Below are positions 8,397 to 17,593 of a stretch of DNA of 64,000 nucleotides, one piece after another (the first letter of the stretch is position 1; each line of letters begins with the position of its first letter). The notes below the pieces were generated by a model. It saw only the letters and a program-made list of their open reading frames with translations. It had not been told where the DNA came from and did no database searches. The stretch comes from CAVQKZ01 sp963837325 (GTDB lineage Bacteria; Actinomycetota; Actinomycetes; Mycobacteriales; Jatrophihabitantaceae), in contig CAWIMV010000001.1 of assembly GCA_963837325.1 (NCBI GenBank), positions 2,418,001 to 2,482,000 of the forward strand, written 5' to 3'. A program made the translations under genes and the position numbers.

Positions 8397-9265
8397 TGCG
8401 CTGGCTGATCACCGGCGCCGGCGGGCAGCTCGGGGCGGACTTGCAGCATGTCCTGACAGCGAGTGCCGACGACGTTGTGCGGGCCGCCGGCTCGAAGGAC
8501 CTCGACATCACCGACTCGGCCGCCGTGGATGCCGCCGTTGCCGACTTCTCCCCCGACGTCGTGCTGAACGCGGCCGGATACACCGCTGTGGACGCAGCCG
8601 AACAGGACGAGGAGCAGGCGTTCCGCGTCAACGCGACCGGTCCGGCCCTGCTCGCCGCCGCGGTGTCTCGGCACGGCGGCCGGCTGCTGCACGTCTCGAC
8701 CGACTACGTCTTCGCCGGCGACAGCACGCGGCCGTACGAGGTCGACGACCCGCCCGACCCGCGCTCGGCCTACGGCCGGACCAAGCTGGCCGGGGAGTTG
8801 GCGGTGCGCGAACTGCTGCCTGATCGCGGCTACGTCGTCCGCACGGCCTGGGTGTACGGCGCAACGGGCACGAACTTCGTCCGGACGATGGTCCGCCTCG
8901 AGGCCGAGCGCGACACGATCAGCGTGGTCGACGACCAGCGCGGCTCACCGACATGGTCGGCCGATCTCGCCGGAGCCCTGGTCGAACTCGGCCGTTCGGA
9001 CGCGCCGGCGGGCACCTACCACTGCGCTGGCGGCGGTGCGACCACCTGGTTCGGGCTCGCCCAGGCCATCTTCAGCGAGCTCGACGCCGACCCGGCCCGG
9101 GTGCTGCCGATCGCGACCGACGCGGCAGCGCGCCCCGCCCCTCGGCCGGCGTACTCGGTCCTCTCCGACGCGAGCTGGCGCGCGGCCGGGCTGACCCCGA
9201 TGCCGCCTTGGCGCGACGCGCTGCACCGGGCGTTCGTCGAGTGCGGTGACGCGCTACGACGCTGA
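8396..9265 (+). CDS. rmlD: dTDP-4-dehydrorhamnose reductase
   Basis: The GTG at 8396 shares a base with the rmlB stop and gives 289 residues, the normal RmlD length. The NAD(P)-binding Thr-Gly-Ala-Gly-Gly-Gln-Leu-Gly is at residues 6-13. Ser-Thr-Asp-Tyr-Val-Phe lies near 101-106, and the catalytic Tyr126-x3-Lys130 falls in Ser-Ala-Tyr-Gly-Arg-Thr-Lys. It makes dTDP-L-rhamnose, which in actinobacteria feeds the arabinogalactan linker and other wall glycans. Its end overlaps the end of the convergent GT4 gene by 12 bp. Confidence 0.95.
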   Translation: MRWLITGAGGQLGADLQHVLTASADDVVRAAGSKDLDITDSAAVDAAVADFSPDVVLNAAGYTAVDAAEQDEEQAFRVNATGPALLAAAVSRHGGRLLHVSTDYVFAGDSTRPYEVDDPPDPRSAYGRTKLAGELAVRELLPDRGYVVRTAWVYGATGTNFVRTMVRLEAERDTISVVDDQRGSPTWSADLAGALVELGRSDAPAGTYHCAGGGATTWFGLAQAIFSELDADPARVLPIATDAAARPAPRPAYSVLSDASWRAAGLTPMPPWRDALHRAFVECGDALRR

Positions 9266-10387
9266 CGCGCGCTGATAGGCGGTGGCGGTCGATTCAGCGC
9301 AGCCGCGCCACGTCCAGCGGGCGGCCTGGGCCTTGCGGACGGCATCGGCGTCGGCGTCTCGCGGTGCCCTCAGTGCGGCCCCGATCGCCGCACTCAGCGC
9401 GTCGAGGTCGTCGCTCGGCACCAGCGTCGCCGCGGTGCCCAGCACCTCGCGGGTGACCGGGATGTCACTGGCCACGACCGGTACGCCGCAGGCAAGAGCT
9501 TCGACCGGAGGCAGCCCGAAGCCCTCGTAGATCGAGGGGAAGACCAGGCAGGTGGCGCCGGCGACGACGCCCCGGAGCAGGCGGTCGTCAAGGTAGCCGG
9601 TCATGATCACCGCGCCGGGAGGCAGGGTGGTGGTCGCCAGCCGCGGCCCCCACCCGGCCGGCCCGGCGAGCACGAGCGGAGGTGTGTCGGGATCGGCGGC
9701 CAGCAGGTGGGCGTAAGCGGCAACCAGATGACGCAGATTCTTGCGCGGTTCGAGCGTGCCCAGTGCGAGCACGTACCGTTCGGGCAGCCCGATGCGCTGC
9801 CGCTCGGAGACATCCAGCGGCCGGGCGTCGAACCACGATTCGTCCACGCCCGGGCTGGTCACCTGGATCCGCTCCGGCTCGATGCCGTACTCGGCCGCGA
9901 CCTCGTCCCCCATCGCCCTGGTCAGCGTGCAGACCACGGCCGCGCGGTCCACGCTGCGCGGCACCAGTTGCCGGTAGTGCAGGGATGCGGAGTTGACCGT
10001 TTCGGCATACCGCAAGAAGGACAGGTCGTGAATTGTGACCACGCCCGCACCCCGTCGTTGCGGAGGCAATACGAAGTTCGTTCCGTGAAAAACGTCGACG
10101 CGGCCGCAGAGCCACTCCACCGGCGGGAATTCGCCGCGTTCCCAAGCGGCACGCAGCAGCCGGGCCGGCACCGGCCGGGCCCGGACGGGCAGAGCAGTGG
10201 GCAGACTCGCCGCCAACCGGTTGCGTCCGCGCAGCGTGAAAGCGGTGGCGACGAGCTCGGGGGCGACCGCTAGTTCGCCGAGGGATTCAATGAGCCGGCG
10301 GGTGTAGACGCCGATGCCGGTGAGCTGCCCGAGCAGCGGGGTGGCGTCGAAGCCGACGCGGCAACGGGGGTCGGGTGGCGTCGTCAC
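9254..10387 (-). CDS. Glycosyltransferase family 4 protein
   Basis: A GTG at 10387 gives 377 residues, the usual GT4 length; a much longer frame upstream is antisense to the secreted lectin gene and is rejected. The N-terminal Gly-Ile-Gly-Val-Tyr-Thr-Arg-Arg loop, the Leu-Glu-Pro-Arg-Lys-Asn motif in mid-protein and the C-terminal Glu-Gly-Phe-Gly-Leu-Pro-Pro-Val-Glu donor-binding motif are all present. It is cytosolic or membrane-associated and should add a hexose, mannose or rhamnose from a nucleotide donor. The sugar specificity cannot be read from sequence. It follows rmlBD convergently, so a rhamnosyl role is possible but unproven. Confidence 0.88.
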   Translation of the reverse strand: MTTPPDPRCRVGFDATPLLGQLTGIGVYTRRLIESLGELAVAPELVATAFTLRGRNRLAASLPTALPVRARPVPARLLRAAWERGEFPPVEWLCGRVDVFHGTNFVLPPQRRGAGVVTIHDLSFLRYAETVNSASLHYRQLVPRSVDRAAVVCTLTRAMGDEVAAEYGIEPERIQVTSPGVDESWFDARPLDVSERQRIGLPERYVLALGTLEPRKNLRHLVAAYAHLLAADPDTPPLVLAGPAGWGPRLATTTLPPGAVIMTGYLDDRLLRGVVAGATCLVFPSIYEGFGLPPVEALACGVPVVASDIPVTREVLGTAATLVPSDDLDALSAAIGAALRAPRDADADAVRKAQAARWTWRGCAESTATAYQRASAS

Positions 10388-10549
10388 CTCGGTATCCCAC
10401 CACAGGCCGATTTGCCTCCTCCGTGACGCGAGCACACGCCGGCAAAACGCCCGGCGAATTGGACAATGCGGGTCGGCGCGTGCTTTGCTTGATCGATAGC
10501 GGGTGGGGGCTCGTCCGGATTCCGGGGCCAAGCTCCATGAAATGGCGAA

Positions 10550-12310
10550 ATGATCGCGCCCCGCAAAATTGTCCTTATTTGCAGTGTTATTGCCCTCGCC
10601 GGCCTTTTCACCAGCGGTGCCGCCACGGCCGCGCCGGCCCAGCTCGACGCGGCCGTCCCCCAGCTGGTCACCCCCAACGCATGGGGCTACGGCGTCTCCC
10701 ATCCCCAGTACGGCGTCAGCCAGTCCTCGCCGATCACCGTGATGCGCAACGGCGTGGCCCAGGTTGTCGTCGCCGACTCCGGCGGACGCCTGTACTCCTA
10801 CAACCGGGCGACCGGCGCCGTTTCCTGGAGCCGCAGCCTGGCGGCCAGCGCCGTCCTCGCGCCGCTGTCTACCGACAACACGTCGATCTTCGCCGGCTTG
10901 ACCCAGCACACCGCCACGAACGTCACGGTCGGCGCATACAACGTCGGCAGCGGAGCCACCCTCTGGGGCGGGAATCGGTGCGCCCACTGCATGCAACTCG
11001 GCGGTACGGCAGTCAGCGGGGCCGAAGCCACGATGGGCAGCGCGCAGTCGCACGTGTACGGCCTGTCCGCGACCTCCGGCGGCAAGCACTGGAGCTACCT
11101 GAACACTGACTCGGTCAACTCGACCCCGGCCGTTGCCGACCTTTACGGCAACGGCTCCCACCAGTGGATCTTCACCACCGACCAGACGGGGAACTCCCAT
11201 GTGCGGCCGCCGGCCCTGCCGGGCGGTCACCTGCGGATCTTCAGCGCTCAGGGCCAGGAGATCTGTAACGCCAACGTCGGCGGCGGGGCGCAGCCAACCG
11301 GCTCCTTCGACTCCTCGCCGGCGGTCGTCTCCTTCGGCTCCGGGTCGATGATCGTGTTCGGCACCGGCGAGAGCAACTCCAATGCCAGGCGCCTGCTCGT
11401 GTTCAACGGCGCGTGCCAGAAGATCTGGATCTCGCCCCAGCTCGCGGGGACGACGGTCGGTGCTCCGGCCATCGCGGACACCCAGGGCACCGGCACGCCC
11501 GTCGCCATCGAAGAGGTCGCGAACTCAGCCGGTCACCCGGTCGTCTACAAGATCGACATCCGTAACCAGCGCATCCTCGCTTCCAAGACGCTGACCGCCT
11601 GCAACCACTTCCGCCCGGGCACGTCATCGTCGGTGGTGACGGCCGACCTGCGCAACAGCGGCCACCAGGACCTCATCGTCCCGGCCGGTGAGTGCGGCGC
11701 GGTCATCCTCGACGGCCAGACGCTCCAGCAGATCGGGCTCGTCGGCAAGAACTGCGGGATGCAGAACTCGCCGCTGGTCACCAATGACGGTGGCGGTCGC
11801 GTCGGCATCACGGTCGCGGGCTACTCGGCCAAGCCTGGTGGCGGGATGTATGGCTGCGTAAGCCACTACACCGTGTCCGGTGCCTCCTTGGGCACGCTGG
11901 GCTGGCCGACGTTCCACCACGACGCTCAGCTCACCGGCGTGCTGACCCAGCACATCACGCAGCGCGACGGGATGATCGCCGGCCAGACCTTGGCCAGTGG
12001 CGGCACGCTCGTGTCGACCACCGGACCGAACACCCTCACAATGCAGTCGAACGGGTACCTCGCCGTACGCAATCACTTGGGCACGGTGCTGTACTCCTCC
12101 GGGCACACGCCGTACCCGGGATCGCGGTTGGTCCTGACCAACACCGTGCTCCGGCTCTACACCTACGACGGGCGAATGGTCCGGCAATTGTGGGCAGTCG
12201 CCTCCAACAGCCAGCCCACCCACCTCGTGATGCAGAGCAACGGTCACGTGGCGGTGTACAAGGCCGGCGCCAACGCCTGGTCGGCCGACGTGCGGCTCTG
12301 GACGTCCTGA
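10550..12310 (+). CDS. Secreted beta-propeller (PQQ/FG-GAP-like) protein with C-terminal bulb-type lectin domain
   Basis: This 586-residue protein has a Sec signal peptide (basic start, hydrophobic core at about 7-24, Ala-Thr-Ala-Ala cleavage region). Residues of about 45-460 form repeated strands typical of a PQQ/VCBS propeller, including Gly-Arg-Leu-Tyr-Ser-Tyr-Asn, Pro-Ala-Val-Ala-Asp-Leu and Gly-Gly-His-Leu-Arg-Ile-Phe. The last 110 residues look like a bulb-type (GNA/monocot mannose-binding) lectin fold, with two Met-Gln-Ser-Asn-Gly repeats in place of the Gln-x-Asp-x-Asn-x-Val-x-Tyr sites. Paired cysteines in the propeller fit an exported protein. It likely binds surface or external glycan. 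The Asp-to-Ser changes leave sugar binding uncertain. Confidence 0.75.
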   Translation: MIAPRKIVLICSVIALAGLFTSGAATAAPAQLDAAVPQLVTPNAWGYGVSHPQYGVSQSSPITVMRNGVAQVVVADSGGRLYSYNRATGAVSWSRSLAASAVLAPLSTDNTSIFAGLTQHTATNVTVGAYNVGSGATLWGGNRCAHCMQLGGTAVSGAEATMGSAQSHVYGLSATSGGKHWSYLNTDSVNSTPAVADLYGNGSHQWIFTTDQTGNSHVRPPALPGGHLRIFSAQGQEICNANVGGGAQPTGSFDSSPAVVSFGSGSMIVFGTGESNSNARRLLVFNGACQKIWISPQLAGTTVGAPAIADTQGTGTPVAIEEVANSAGHPVVYKIDIRNQRILASKTLTACNHFRPGTSSSVVTADLRNSGHQDLIVPAGECGAVILDGQTLQQIGLVGKNCGMQNSPLVTNDGGGRVGITVAGYSAKPGGGMYGCVSHYTVSGASLGTLGWPTFHHDAQLTGVLTQHITQRDGMIAGQTLASGGTLVSTTGPNTLTMQSNGYLAVRNHLGTVLYSSGHTPYPGSRLVLTNTVLRLYTYDGRMVRQLWAVASNSQPTHLVMQSNGHVAVYKAGANAWSADVRLWTS

Positions 12311-12340
12311 CCGCGCGCGGCGACGCCGCGCCAGGTCAGG
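12306..12340. terminator. Bidirectional hairpin terminator between convergent genes
   Basis: CCTGACC (12306-12312) pairs with GGTCAGG (12334-12340). Inside it GCGCGGC (12315-12321) pairs with GCCGCGC (12325-12331) around a GAC loop. The hairpin lies at the junction of the convergent lectin and GT-C genes and overlaps both 3' ends. No U-run is present, as is common in GC-rich actinobacteria. Confidence 0.65.
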
Positions 12341-14441
12341 GCTGCGGCTGCGTCGGCGTGACCGACCCGTCGGGCTGAATGGTGCCGGCGTAGAGCACGC
12401 GGTTCTCGTACGTGGCCGCCGACGGTCGAGCGCTGATCAGTGACGGCCAGGACGGGTAGCTCCCGGCATGGATCGGACTCGGCGGCGAGGTCCACGCGAT
12501 GCCCGGGGCATGGAAGCTGATCAGATCCACCGGGCCGGCGCCCCAGTCGCGCCGAATCTTGGCCAGCGCGGCCGCGTTCGGGTCGCCGAGGTAGACACTT
12601 TCGGCCCCGCAGACGATGCGCGTGCTCGGCAGGTAGTACCCGCTGGCCGGTATGCCGCTGACCACCACTCGTCCGGAGTGGATGGCCTGGCAGGCTGAGG
12701 CGACCTCGTCGTATTCACCCTGCTGCTCGCCGACCGTCACCAGGGAGTTCCAGAACAACAGCGGCGAGGCGCAGATCCCGGCCGCGACGACGCCGGCGAG
12801 CCACAGCGCGGGTGGCCAGCGGCGAACCAGTTGCACGCACAGCCAGGTCGCCGCGATCAGCAGCCCCGGCAGCACGACCGGCAAGAAGCGGCGCACGGCC
12901 CACACCTGGATGGGGGTGATGCTGACATCGTTGAGGTACAGCGCGGCGACGGTCCCGAAGACGCCGAGGAAGCAGACCAGCCGAAGATCGCGGGTGCGGG
13001 CGGCCCGGGCCACGAGCCAGATCAACCCGGCGGCGGCAACCAGGACCAGCGGCCAGCCGAGGTACCACGACAGCCAGCGGACGGTCTGCTCGTCGTAACT
13101 GCGCGATCCGTCGATCGGCAGCCCCTCCCGTTGCTGGTAGTGCGTGATCGACGTTCGGATCGCCGCTTCCTGGATGAAGTGGCCCTTCCACCACAGCGGC
13201 CGGGAGACCAGTAGCGCGACGACGACCACACCCAGCCCGCCCAAGGCCCGGCCGACCACGGGCGCGCGCTGCGCGAGCACGGTGCGCAGCGACGACAACG
13301 GCAGTGCGCTCAGGACCAGCAAGCCCAGGACGGCCGCGGCGGCCAGCACGAAGAGCGGATTCGTGCGGCTCTCCTCGGCGTTGAAGTACACGGGGCTGTT
13401 CACTTTGAGGTCGACGGTGCCGAGCCCGACCGTGATGGCGGCACCCAGGACGAACGCGATCAGTGCCAGCCGGCCGTGACTTCGGCGCTCCTTGTCCCGC
13501 GCCAGGATCGACACGGCCCCGATTCCCACGCAGGCCCCGACGACCGCGACCAGTCCGTCGATGCGGGCGATCTGCGATGCGCCGATCGTCAATCCGGCGA
13601 ACGCGAAGCGCCACAACGAAGCGCGGGTGCGTTCCGTGGCGGCCGACCACAGCATGGTCAGCCCGCCGAAGACGAACAGCATCGCGACCGGTTCGGTGTA
13701 CTCGGCCCGGCTGAAGTAGACCATCGGGATGCACGCGCCGAGCGAAATCATCGGCGCGAGTGCCCACACTGGTCCGACCATGCGGCGGGCGAAGCCGTAT
13801 ACGGCCACCAGCCCGGCCGAACCGACGGCGACGTTGGCCTGGAGCAAGGCGTGCTGGCCCCCGAGCCAGCCGGTGAGCCCGAGCAGGCCGGGCAGCAAAG
13901 TCGTCCCCTGCGCTTTCAGGTCGTCGCCGGCGCGAGGGAAGCCGCCGGCATCGACCGCTGCTCCGGGCACGTTCGCGACCGCGTGTGCGGCCGAGCCGAT
14001 AGCGATGTTCGGCGAGTGGTGGTGCATCAGCCACCAGCCGCGCAGCGTGTACACGCTGGGGTCGCGGGCGACGGAAAGCAACTGTCCGAAGTAGTGGCGG
14101 TTGAGCAGGAACCAGGCCAATGCGAGCAGCAACGCCACGGCCGAGCCGAGTGCAGCGTGGTCGTCACGCCGGTAGGGCCGCGGCGCCAACCGCCAGGTGG
14201 CCGCCACCAGCACGGCCGTCGCGACCAGCACGAGCGGCGGCGAGAAGTAGCCGGCCACCATGGACACGCTGATGACGACGCTCAGGCACACGACCGCCAT
14301 GACCAGGCGGTCGGGAGCGCCGACGAGTGCCGCGGTGATCAGTGCCCGGGCGCGCTCGGGCCGGTCGCGGTCGGCGTGGCGTCCGGCCGGTTCTCTTGAC
14401 GCGGTCCCAGTGGTCTCGGTTTGCGGGCTGCGGACCGTCAC
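12336..14441 (-). CDS. Polytopic membrane glycosyltransferase (GT-C/ArnT-PMT-like)
   Basis: About 701 residues with a dozen or so hydrophobic segments. An extracytoplasmic loop carries Arg-Asp-Pro-Ser-Val-Tyr-Thr-Leu-Arg-Gly-Trp-Trp, and the C-terminal part is soluble, ending near Gly-Thr-Ile-Gln-Pro-Asp-Gly-Ser. The layout fits polyprenyl-phosphate-sugar-dependent GT-C enzymes such as GT39/ArnT-like proteins. The GTG at 14441, 7 bp after the upstream stop, is chosen because longer readings overlap the methyltransferase gene. It is the last gene of the minus-strand export operon and a clear paralogue of the protein at 23833-25908. The donor sugar is unknown. Confidence 0.78.
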   Translation of the reverse strand: MTVRSPQTETTGTASREPAGRHADRDRPERARALITAALVGAPDRLVMAVVCLSVVISVSMVAGYFSPPLVLVATAVLVAATWRLAPRPYRRDDHAALGSAVALLLALAWFLLNRHYFGQLLSVARDPSVYTLRGWWLMHHHSPNIAIGSAAHAVANVPGAAVDAGGFPRAGDDLKAQGTTLLPGLLGLTGWLGGQHALLQANVAVGSAGLVAVYGFARRMVGPVWALAPMISLGACIPMVYFSRAEYTEPVAMLFVFGGLTMLWSAATERTRASLWRFAFAGLTIGASQIARIDGLVAVVGACVGIGAVSILARDKERRSHGRLALIAFVLGAAITVGLGTVDLKVNSPVYFNAEESRTNPLFVLAAAAVLGLLVLSALPLSSLRTVLAQRAPVVGRALGGLGVVVVALLVSRPLWWKGHFIQEAAIRTSITHYQQREGLPIDGSRSYDEQTVRWLSWYLGWPLVLVAAAGLIWLVARAARTRDLRLVCFLGVFGTVAALYLNDVSITPIQVWAVRRFLPVVLPGLLIAATWLCVQLVRRWPPALWLAGVVAAGICASPLLFWNSLVTVGEQQGEYDEVASACQAIHSGRVVVSGIPASGYYLPSTRIVCGAESVYLGDPNAAALAKIRRDWGAGPVDLISFHAPGIAWTSPPSPIHAGSYPSWPSLISARPSAATYENRVLYAGTIQPDGSVTPTQPQP

Positions 14442-14448
14442 ACCGGCA

Positions 14449-15405
14449 TCACGCTGGGGTCGCCAAATACGCCAGCGTGTAGCTGCGTTCGATGTCGTCA
14501 TACAGGCCCGGGTTTTCCACCAGGTCGGTGAGCTCGAACGCCCCGGATGCGGCGGTTGCCGGCAGGTACCCGATCCCGTGCTCCCGCACCACCCGCAGAC
14601 CGGCGTCGGCGAACAGGGCCAGCATCTGCTGGTGGGTGTACTCGACCTTGTGGTCGGGGTTGATGAACTCCTCGCCCTGTTCGCGGGCCTGGATCGACGT
14701 CATCGCGCCGTTCGGCGTGTCCAGGGCCAGCACGCCGTCAGAGGTGAGCAGGCGCCGCACGTCGTGCAGCAACTTGGCTCCCTCGTCGGGATAGATGTGC
14801 TCGAAGGTCTGCGCCGAGCAGATCATGTCGAAGCTACCGTCAGCGAGGTCGGCCAGGTCGGTCATGGACCGATACAGGTAGCGCACCGGGCCGCGCTCGG
14901 TCTGCACCGCGCTGTTCTCGGGCAGGCGGTACAGCTCGTGGCGGTCATCCGCCGGCAGTTCGATGATCACCAGATCCTCGAACTGGTACGGATAACCCAT
15001 CGCAACCAGTGCACCGCGATCATCGCCGAGACAGGTGCCGCCGAGATCGAGGATGCGACGGGCCGGCGGGAGCGATCGGATCCAGGTCACGCGCGAGCCG
15101 TGAAACGCCTCGAGCGCCATCCGCGGAATCGGGCCGTCGGCCGCTTCCTGGGAATCGGAGAGCGCACCGACGACGTCGGCCCGGGTCCAACCCTCGGCCA
15201 GCTTGGCCACGTGCAGCGCGACCCCGGCCGGGTCTCCCTCGCGCCCCAGCGCGACCTGGTAGGCCTCGCGGACGAATGCCTCGTCGTCATCGATGCTGTC
15301 CCACCAGTTGGGCTCGGGAGCCGGGACGGTCGATCGGGATCGAACCACGCGGTGCGCGGCGCTCAGGGCACGAGCGCGCAAGCCACGCAAGACAGGTCGA
15401 GGCAC
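14449..15405 (-). CDS. DUF4214-class I SAM methyltransferase fusion
   Basis: This 318-residue protein starts at a GTG. Residues of about 35-90 match DUF4214 (Ala-Phe-Val-Arg-Glu-Ala-Tyr, Gly-Arg-Glu-Gly-Asp-Pro-Ala-Gly), a small helical domain common in surface-glycan proteins. A type 11 methyltransferase domain follows: motif I Ile-Leu-Asp-Leu-Gly-Gly-Thr near residue 118, and Ser-Phe-Asp-Met-Ile-Cys-Ser-Ala-Gln-Thr-Phe-Glu-His. It sits between wzt and the GT-C gene in the same operon. A sugar methylation or chain-capping role is a reasonable inference, since methylation often terminates ABC-exported O-polysaccharides. Confidence 0.8.
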   Translation of the reverse strand: MPRPVLRGLRARALSAAHRVVRSRSTVPAPEPNWWDSIDDDEAFVREAYQVALGREGDPAGVALHVAKLAEGWTRADVVGALSDSQEAADGPIPRMALEAFHGSRVTWIRSLPPARRILDLGGTCLGDDRGALVAMGYPYQFEDLVIIELPADDRHELYRLPENSAVQTERGPVRYLYRSMTDLADLADGSFDMICSAQTFEHIYPDEGAKLLHDVRRLLTSDGVLALDTPNGAMTSIQAREQGEEFINPDHKVEYTHQQMLALFADAGLRVVREHGIGYLPATAASGAFELTDLVENPGLYDDIERSYTLAYLATPA

Positions 15406-15452
15406 CCGAAAACGCTAGCACGTGCAGGCGGCCTCGTCGGGCCGGCCTCGCG

Positions 15453-16655
15453 CTAGTCCTTGATGACGAGTTCCGGCGCCACGTACAGCGGGCCCAGTCC
15501 TCGGCCGTCGGCTTCCACGGTGAAGCTCGCGGCCTCTTTGATCCGGTCGATCTCGGCCCCGCTCTGTTCCGCGATCGCCCCGTGGACGGTGTAGGAACCC
15601 TCGCCGAGCCACACCTGCGGGAGCTCGATCTGGAACGTGCGCTCGCCGGAGAAGGACGGCATCGCGATGTTGAGCATCCGGGTGTTGGTGCCGTAGACAC
15701 TCGTGCCGAGCGCGGTCTCGATGCCGAATCCGAGGATCCAGTTCTCCAGCCGCGACGTGGCTCGCACGGTGATGTGCAAGGTGATCGGGTCGCCGGGCGT
15801 CAATGCGGTCAGTGGTTGTCCGTCGCGGTCACACAGCATGACCGAATCGACCTGGGCTGAGGAGGTGGCGTGGCTCAACTCGGACTGGCGCTCCCGCTGC
15901 CGGTCCTCTTGCATGGTCACCTCGAAGTCGGCGCGCAGGAAGCGCAACGCGTCGAGTGGCTCGCCGTCGACCCGCATGTTCCCGTGCTCGAGCACGATCG
16001 CGCGGTCGCAGAGTTCGGCAACCTGGTCGAGTGCGTGGCTGACCAGCACGATCGTGCGACCCTCCGCCTGGAAGCTGCGAATACGGTCGATGCACTTGCG
16101 CTGGAACGGCTCGTCGCCGACGGCGAGCACCTCGTCGACCAGCAGCACATCCGGGTCGACGTGCACCGCGACCGAGAACGCCAGCCTGATGTACATGCCG
16201 GACGAGTAGAACTTCACCTGGGTGTCGATGAACGGTTCGATGCCGGAGAACTCGACGATCGAGTCGAAATGCTGCCGGGTCTGTTCCCGCGACAGCCCGA
16301 GGATCGCGCAGTTGAGGTAGACGTTCTCGCGGCCGGTGAGGTCGGGATGGAAGCCCGCGCCGAGCTCGATCAATGCCGCCAGGCGGCCGCGGCGGGTCAC
16401 GGTGCCCGACGTGGGTTGGATGATCCCGCCGATGAGTTTCAGCAGCGTGCTCTTGCCCGAGCCGTTGGCGCCGATCAGGCCGACTGTCGAGCCGGAATTG
16501 ATCTCGAAGTCGATGTCCCGCAACGCCCAGAAGTCATCCTTGTGTCGCTTCGAGCGACCGGCGTTGACGATGCGCTCCTTGAGCGATTTCTCCTTGCGGA
16601 TGACGAACCGCTTGGAGACATCGCGTACGCGCACGACCGTGGTGTCGGTACCCAT
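15453..16655 (-). CDS. wzt: Polysaccharide ABC exporter ATP-binding protein with C-terminal substrate-binding domain
   Basis: Read from the ATG at 16655, which overlaps the permease stop (TGATG), it has 400 residues. The N-terminal nucleotide-binding domain shows Walker A Gly-Ala-Asn-Gly-Ser-Gly-Lys-Ser-Thr (62-70), signature Ser-Ser-Gly-Met-Tyr (151-155) and Walker B Leu-Leu-Val-Asp-Glu (171-175). This signature is typical of the O-antigen/teichoic-acid exporter subfamily. Residues of about 255-400 form a beta-rich extension like the Wzt C-terminal domain that recognises the capped non-reducing end of the chain. The carried glycan therefore probably has a specific terminal modification. Confidence 0.93.
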   Translation of the reverse strand: MGTDTTVVRVRDVSKRFVIRKEKSLKERIVNAGRSKRHKDDFWALRDIDFEINSGSTVGLIGANGSGKSTLLKLIGGIIQPTSGTVTRRGRLAALIELGAGFHPDLTGRENVYLNCAILGLSREQTRQHFDSIVEFSGIEPFIDTQVKFYSSGMYIRLAFSVAVHVDPDVLLVDEVLAVGDEPFQRKCIDRIRSFQAEGRTIVLVSHALDQVAELCDRAIVLEHGNMRVDGEPLDALRFLRADFEVTMQEDRQRERQSELSHATSSAQVDSVMLCDRDGQPLTALTPGDPITLHITVRATSRLENWILGFGIETALGTSVYGTNTRMLNIAMPSFSGERTFQIELPQVWLGEGSYTVHGAIAEQSGAEIDRIKEAASFTVEADGRGLGPLYVAPELVIKD

Positions 16656-17593
16656 CACAATTCCTGGGCGAAGTTGGCCTCGAGGCGAGCGAAGATGCGC
16701 TGACAGATCCACAGCAGGCCCAGACCCACGACTGCCACCACGGCCATGTGCGCGCCCAGGTTGTGGATCGTCGCGCTCTTGGCCGCACCCCCCGACCAGA
16801 ACGCCCGCTGGAAGCCCAGCACCGCTTCGGTGATCGGATTGGCCAGGTAGATCCGCAACATCCAGGGGTTGTGCAGGTGCGGCCGGACCAGGCTCCAGCT
16901 GTAGATGACGGGGGCGGTCCACATGCCCCACATGAGCATGATCTCCACGAGGTACTGAACGTCACGGAGGTAGACGTTCACGGCGCTGAGGACGAACGCC
17001 AGGGCGGTGCCGTAGACCAGCACGATGATCACGGCCAGCACGGCGTAACCGAGCCGGTCGACATGGGGTGGCTTGCCGGTGATCAGGGTGCCGATGAACA
17101 GGACACATACCTGCATCAGGAAATTGAACAGCGCCGACCCGATGGCACTGAGCGGGAACACCTCGCGGGGCAGATAGATCTTCTTGACCAGGCCGCCGTT
17201 GGCCAAAATCGACCCGGTGCCCGCTCCGACGATCTCGGAGAACAGCTGCCATATCGTCAGCCCGGAAAACACATAGATCGGATACTCGGCGACCGCCTTG
17301 GACGCACCGAGGAATTCGCCCACCGCGATCGCGTACACCGCGAGCTGGGCAAGCGGGCGCAGCAGGCTCCATACGAAGCCAAGGGCGCTGTCCTTGTACC
17401 GGGCCTTGAGTTCGCGCCGGAACAGCAGGTTGAGCAGCTCGCGATAGGCCCAGACGTCGAGTACCGACCGGACCGTGCCACGCAGCAGGCCCTGAGTCGG
17501 TCCGGCCGACTCCATCGGAAGCGTGGCCAGGTGCGCGGCCCGCTCGGCCGAGGACTGCGACGCGGTCTGGTCGGGCTGCGCGGTGATCGTCAC
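16655..17593 (-). CDS. wzm: Polysaccharide ABC exporter permease
   Basis: A 312-residue ABC-2 permease of the Wzm/TagG type, with a 50-residue cytosolic start and Leu-Phe-Arg-Arg-Glu-Leu-Lys-Ala-Arg-Tyr-Lys before the first of about six membrane helices. Gly-Leu-Thr-Ile-Trp-Gln-Leu-Phe and Lys-Lys-Ile-Tyr-Leu-Pro-Arg-Glu-Val-Phe-Pro are family hallmarks. Its GTG start overlaps the upstream glycosyltransferase stop by 4 bp, and its stop overlaps the start of wzt, so the operon is tightly coupled. It forms the membrane channel that exports the undecaprenyl-linked glycan. Confidence 0.93.
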   Translation of the reverse strand: MTITAQPDQTASQSSAERAAHLATLPMESAGPTQGLLRGTVRSVLDVWAYRELLNLLFRRELKARYKDSALGFVWSLLRPLAQLAVYAIAVGEFLGASKAVAEYPIYVFSGLTIWQLFSEIVGAGTGSILANGGLVKKIYLPREVFPLSAIGSALFNFLMQVCVLFIGTLITGKPPHVDRLGYAVLAVIIVLVYGTALAFVLSAVNVYLRDVQYLVEIMLMWGMWTAPVIYSWSLVRPHLHNPWMLRIYLANPITEAVLGFQRAFWSGGAAKSATIHNLGAHMAVVAVVGLGLLWICQRIFARLEANFAQEL

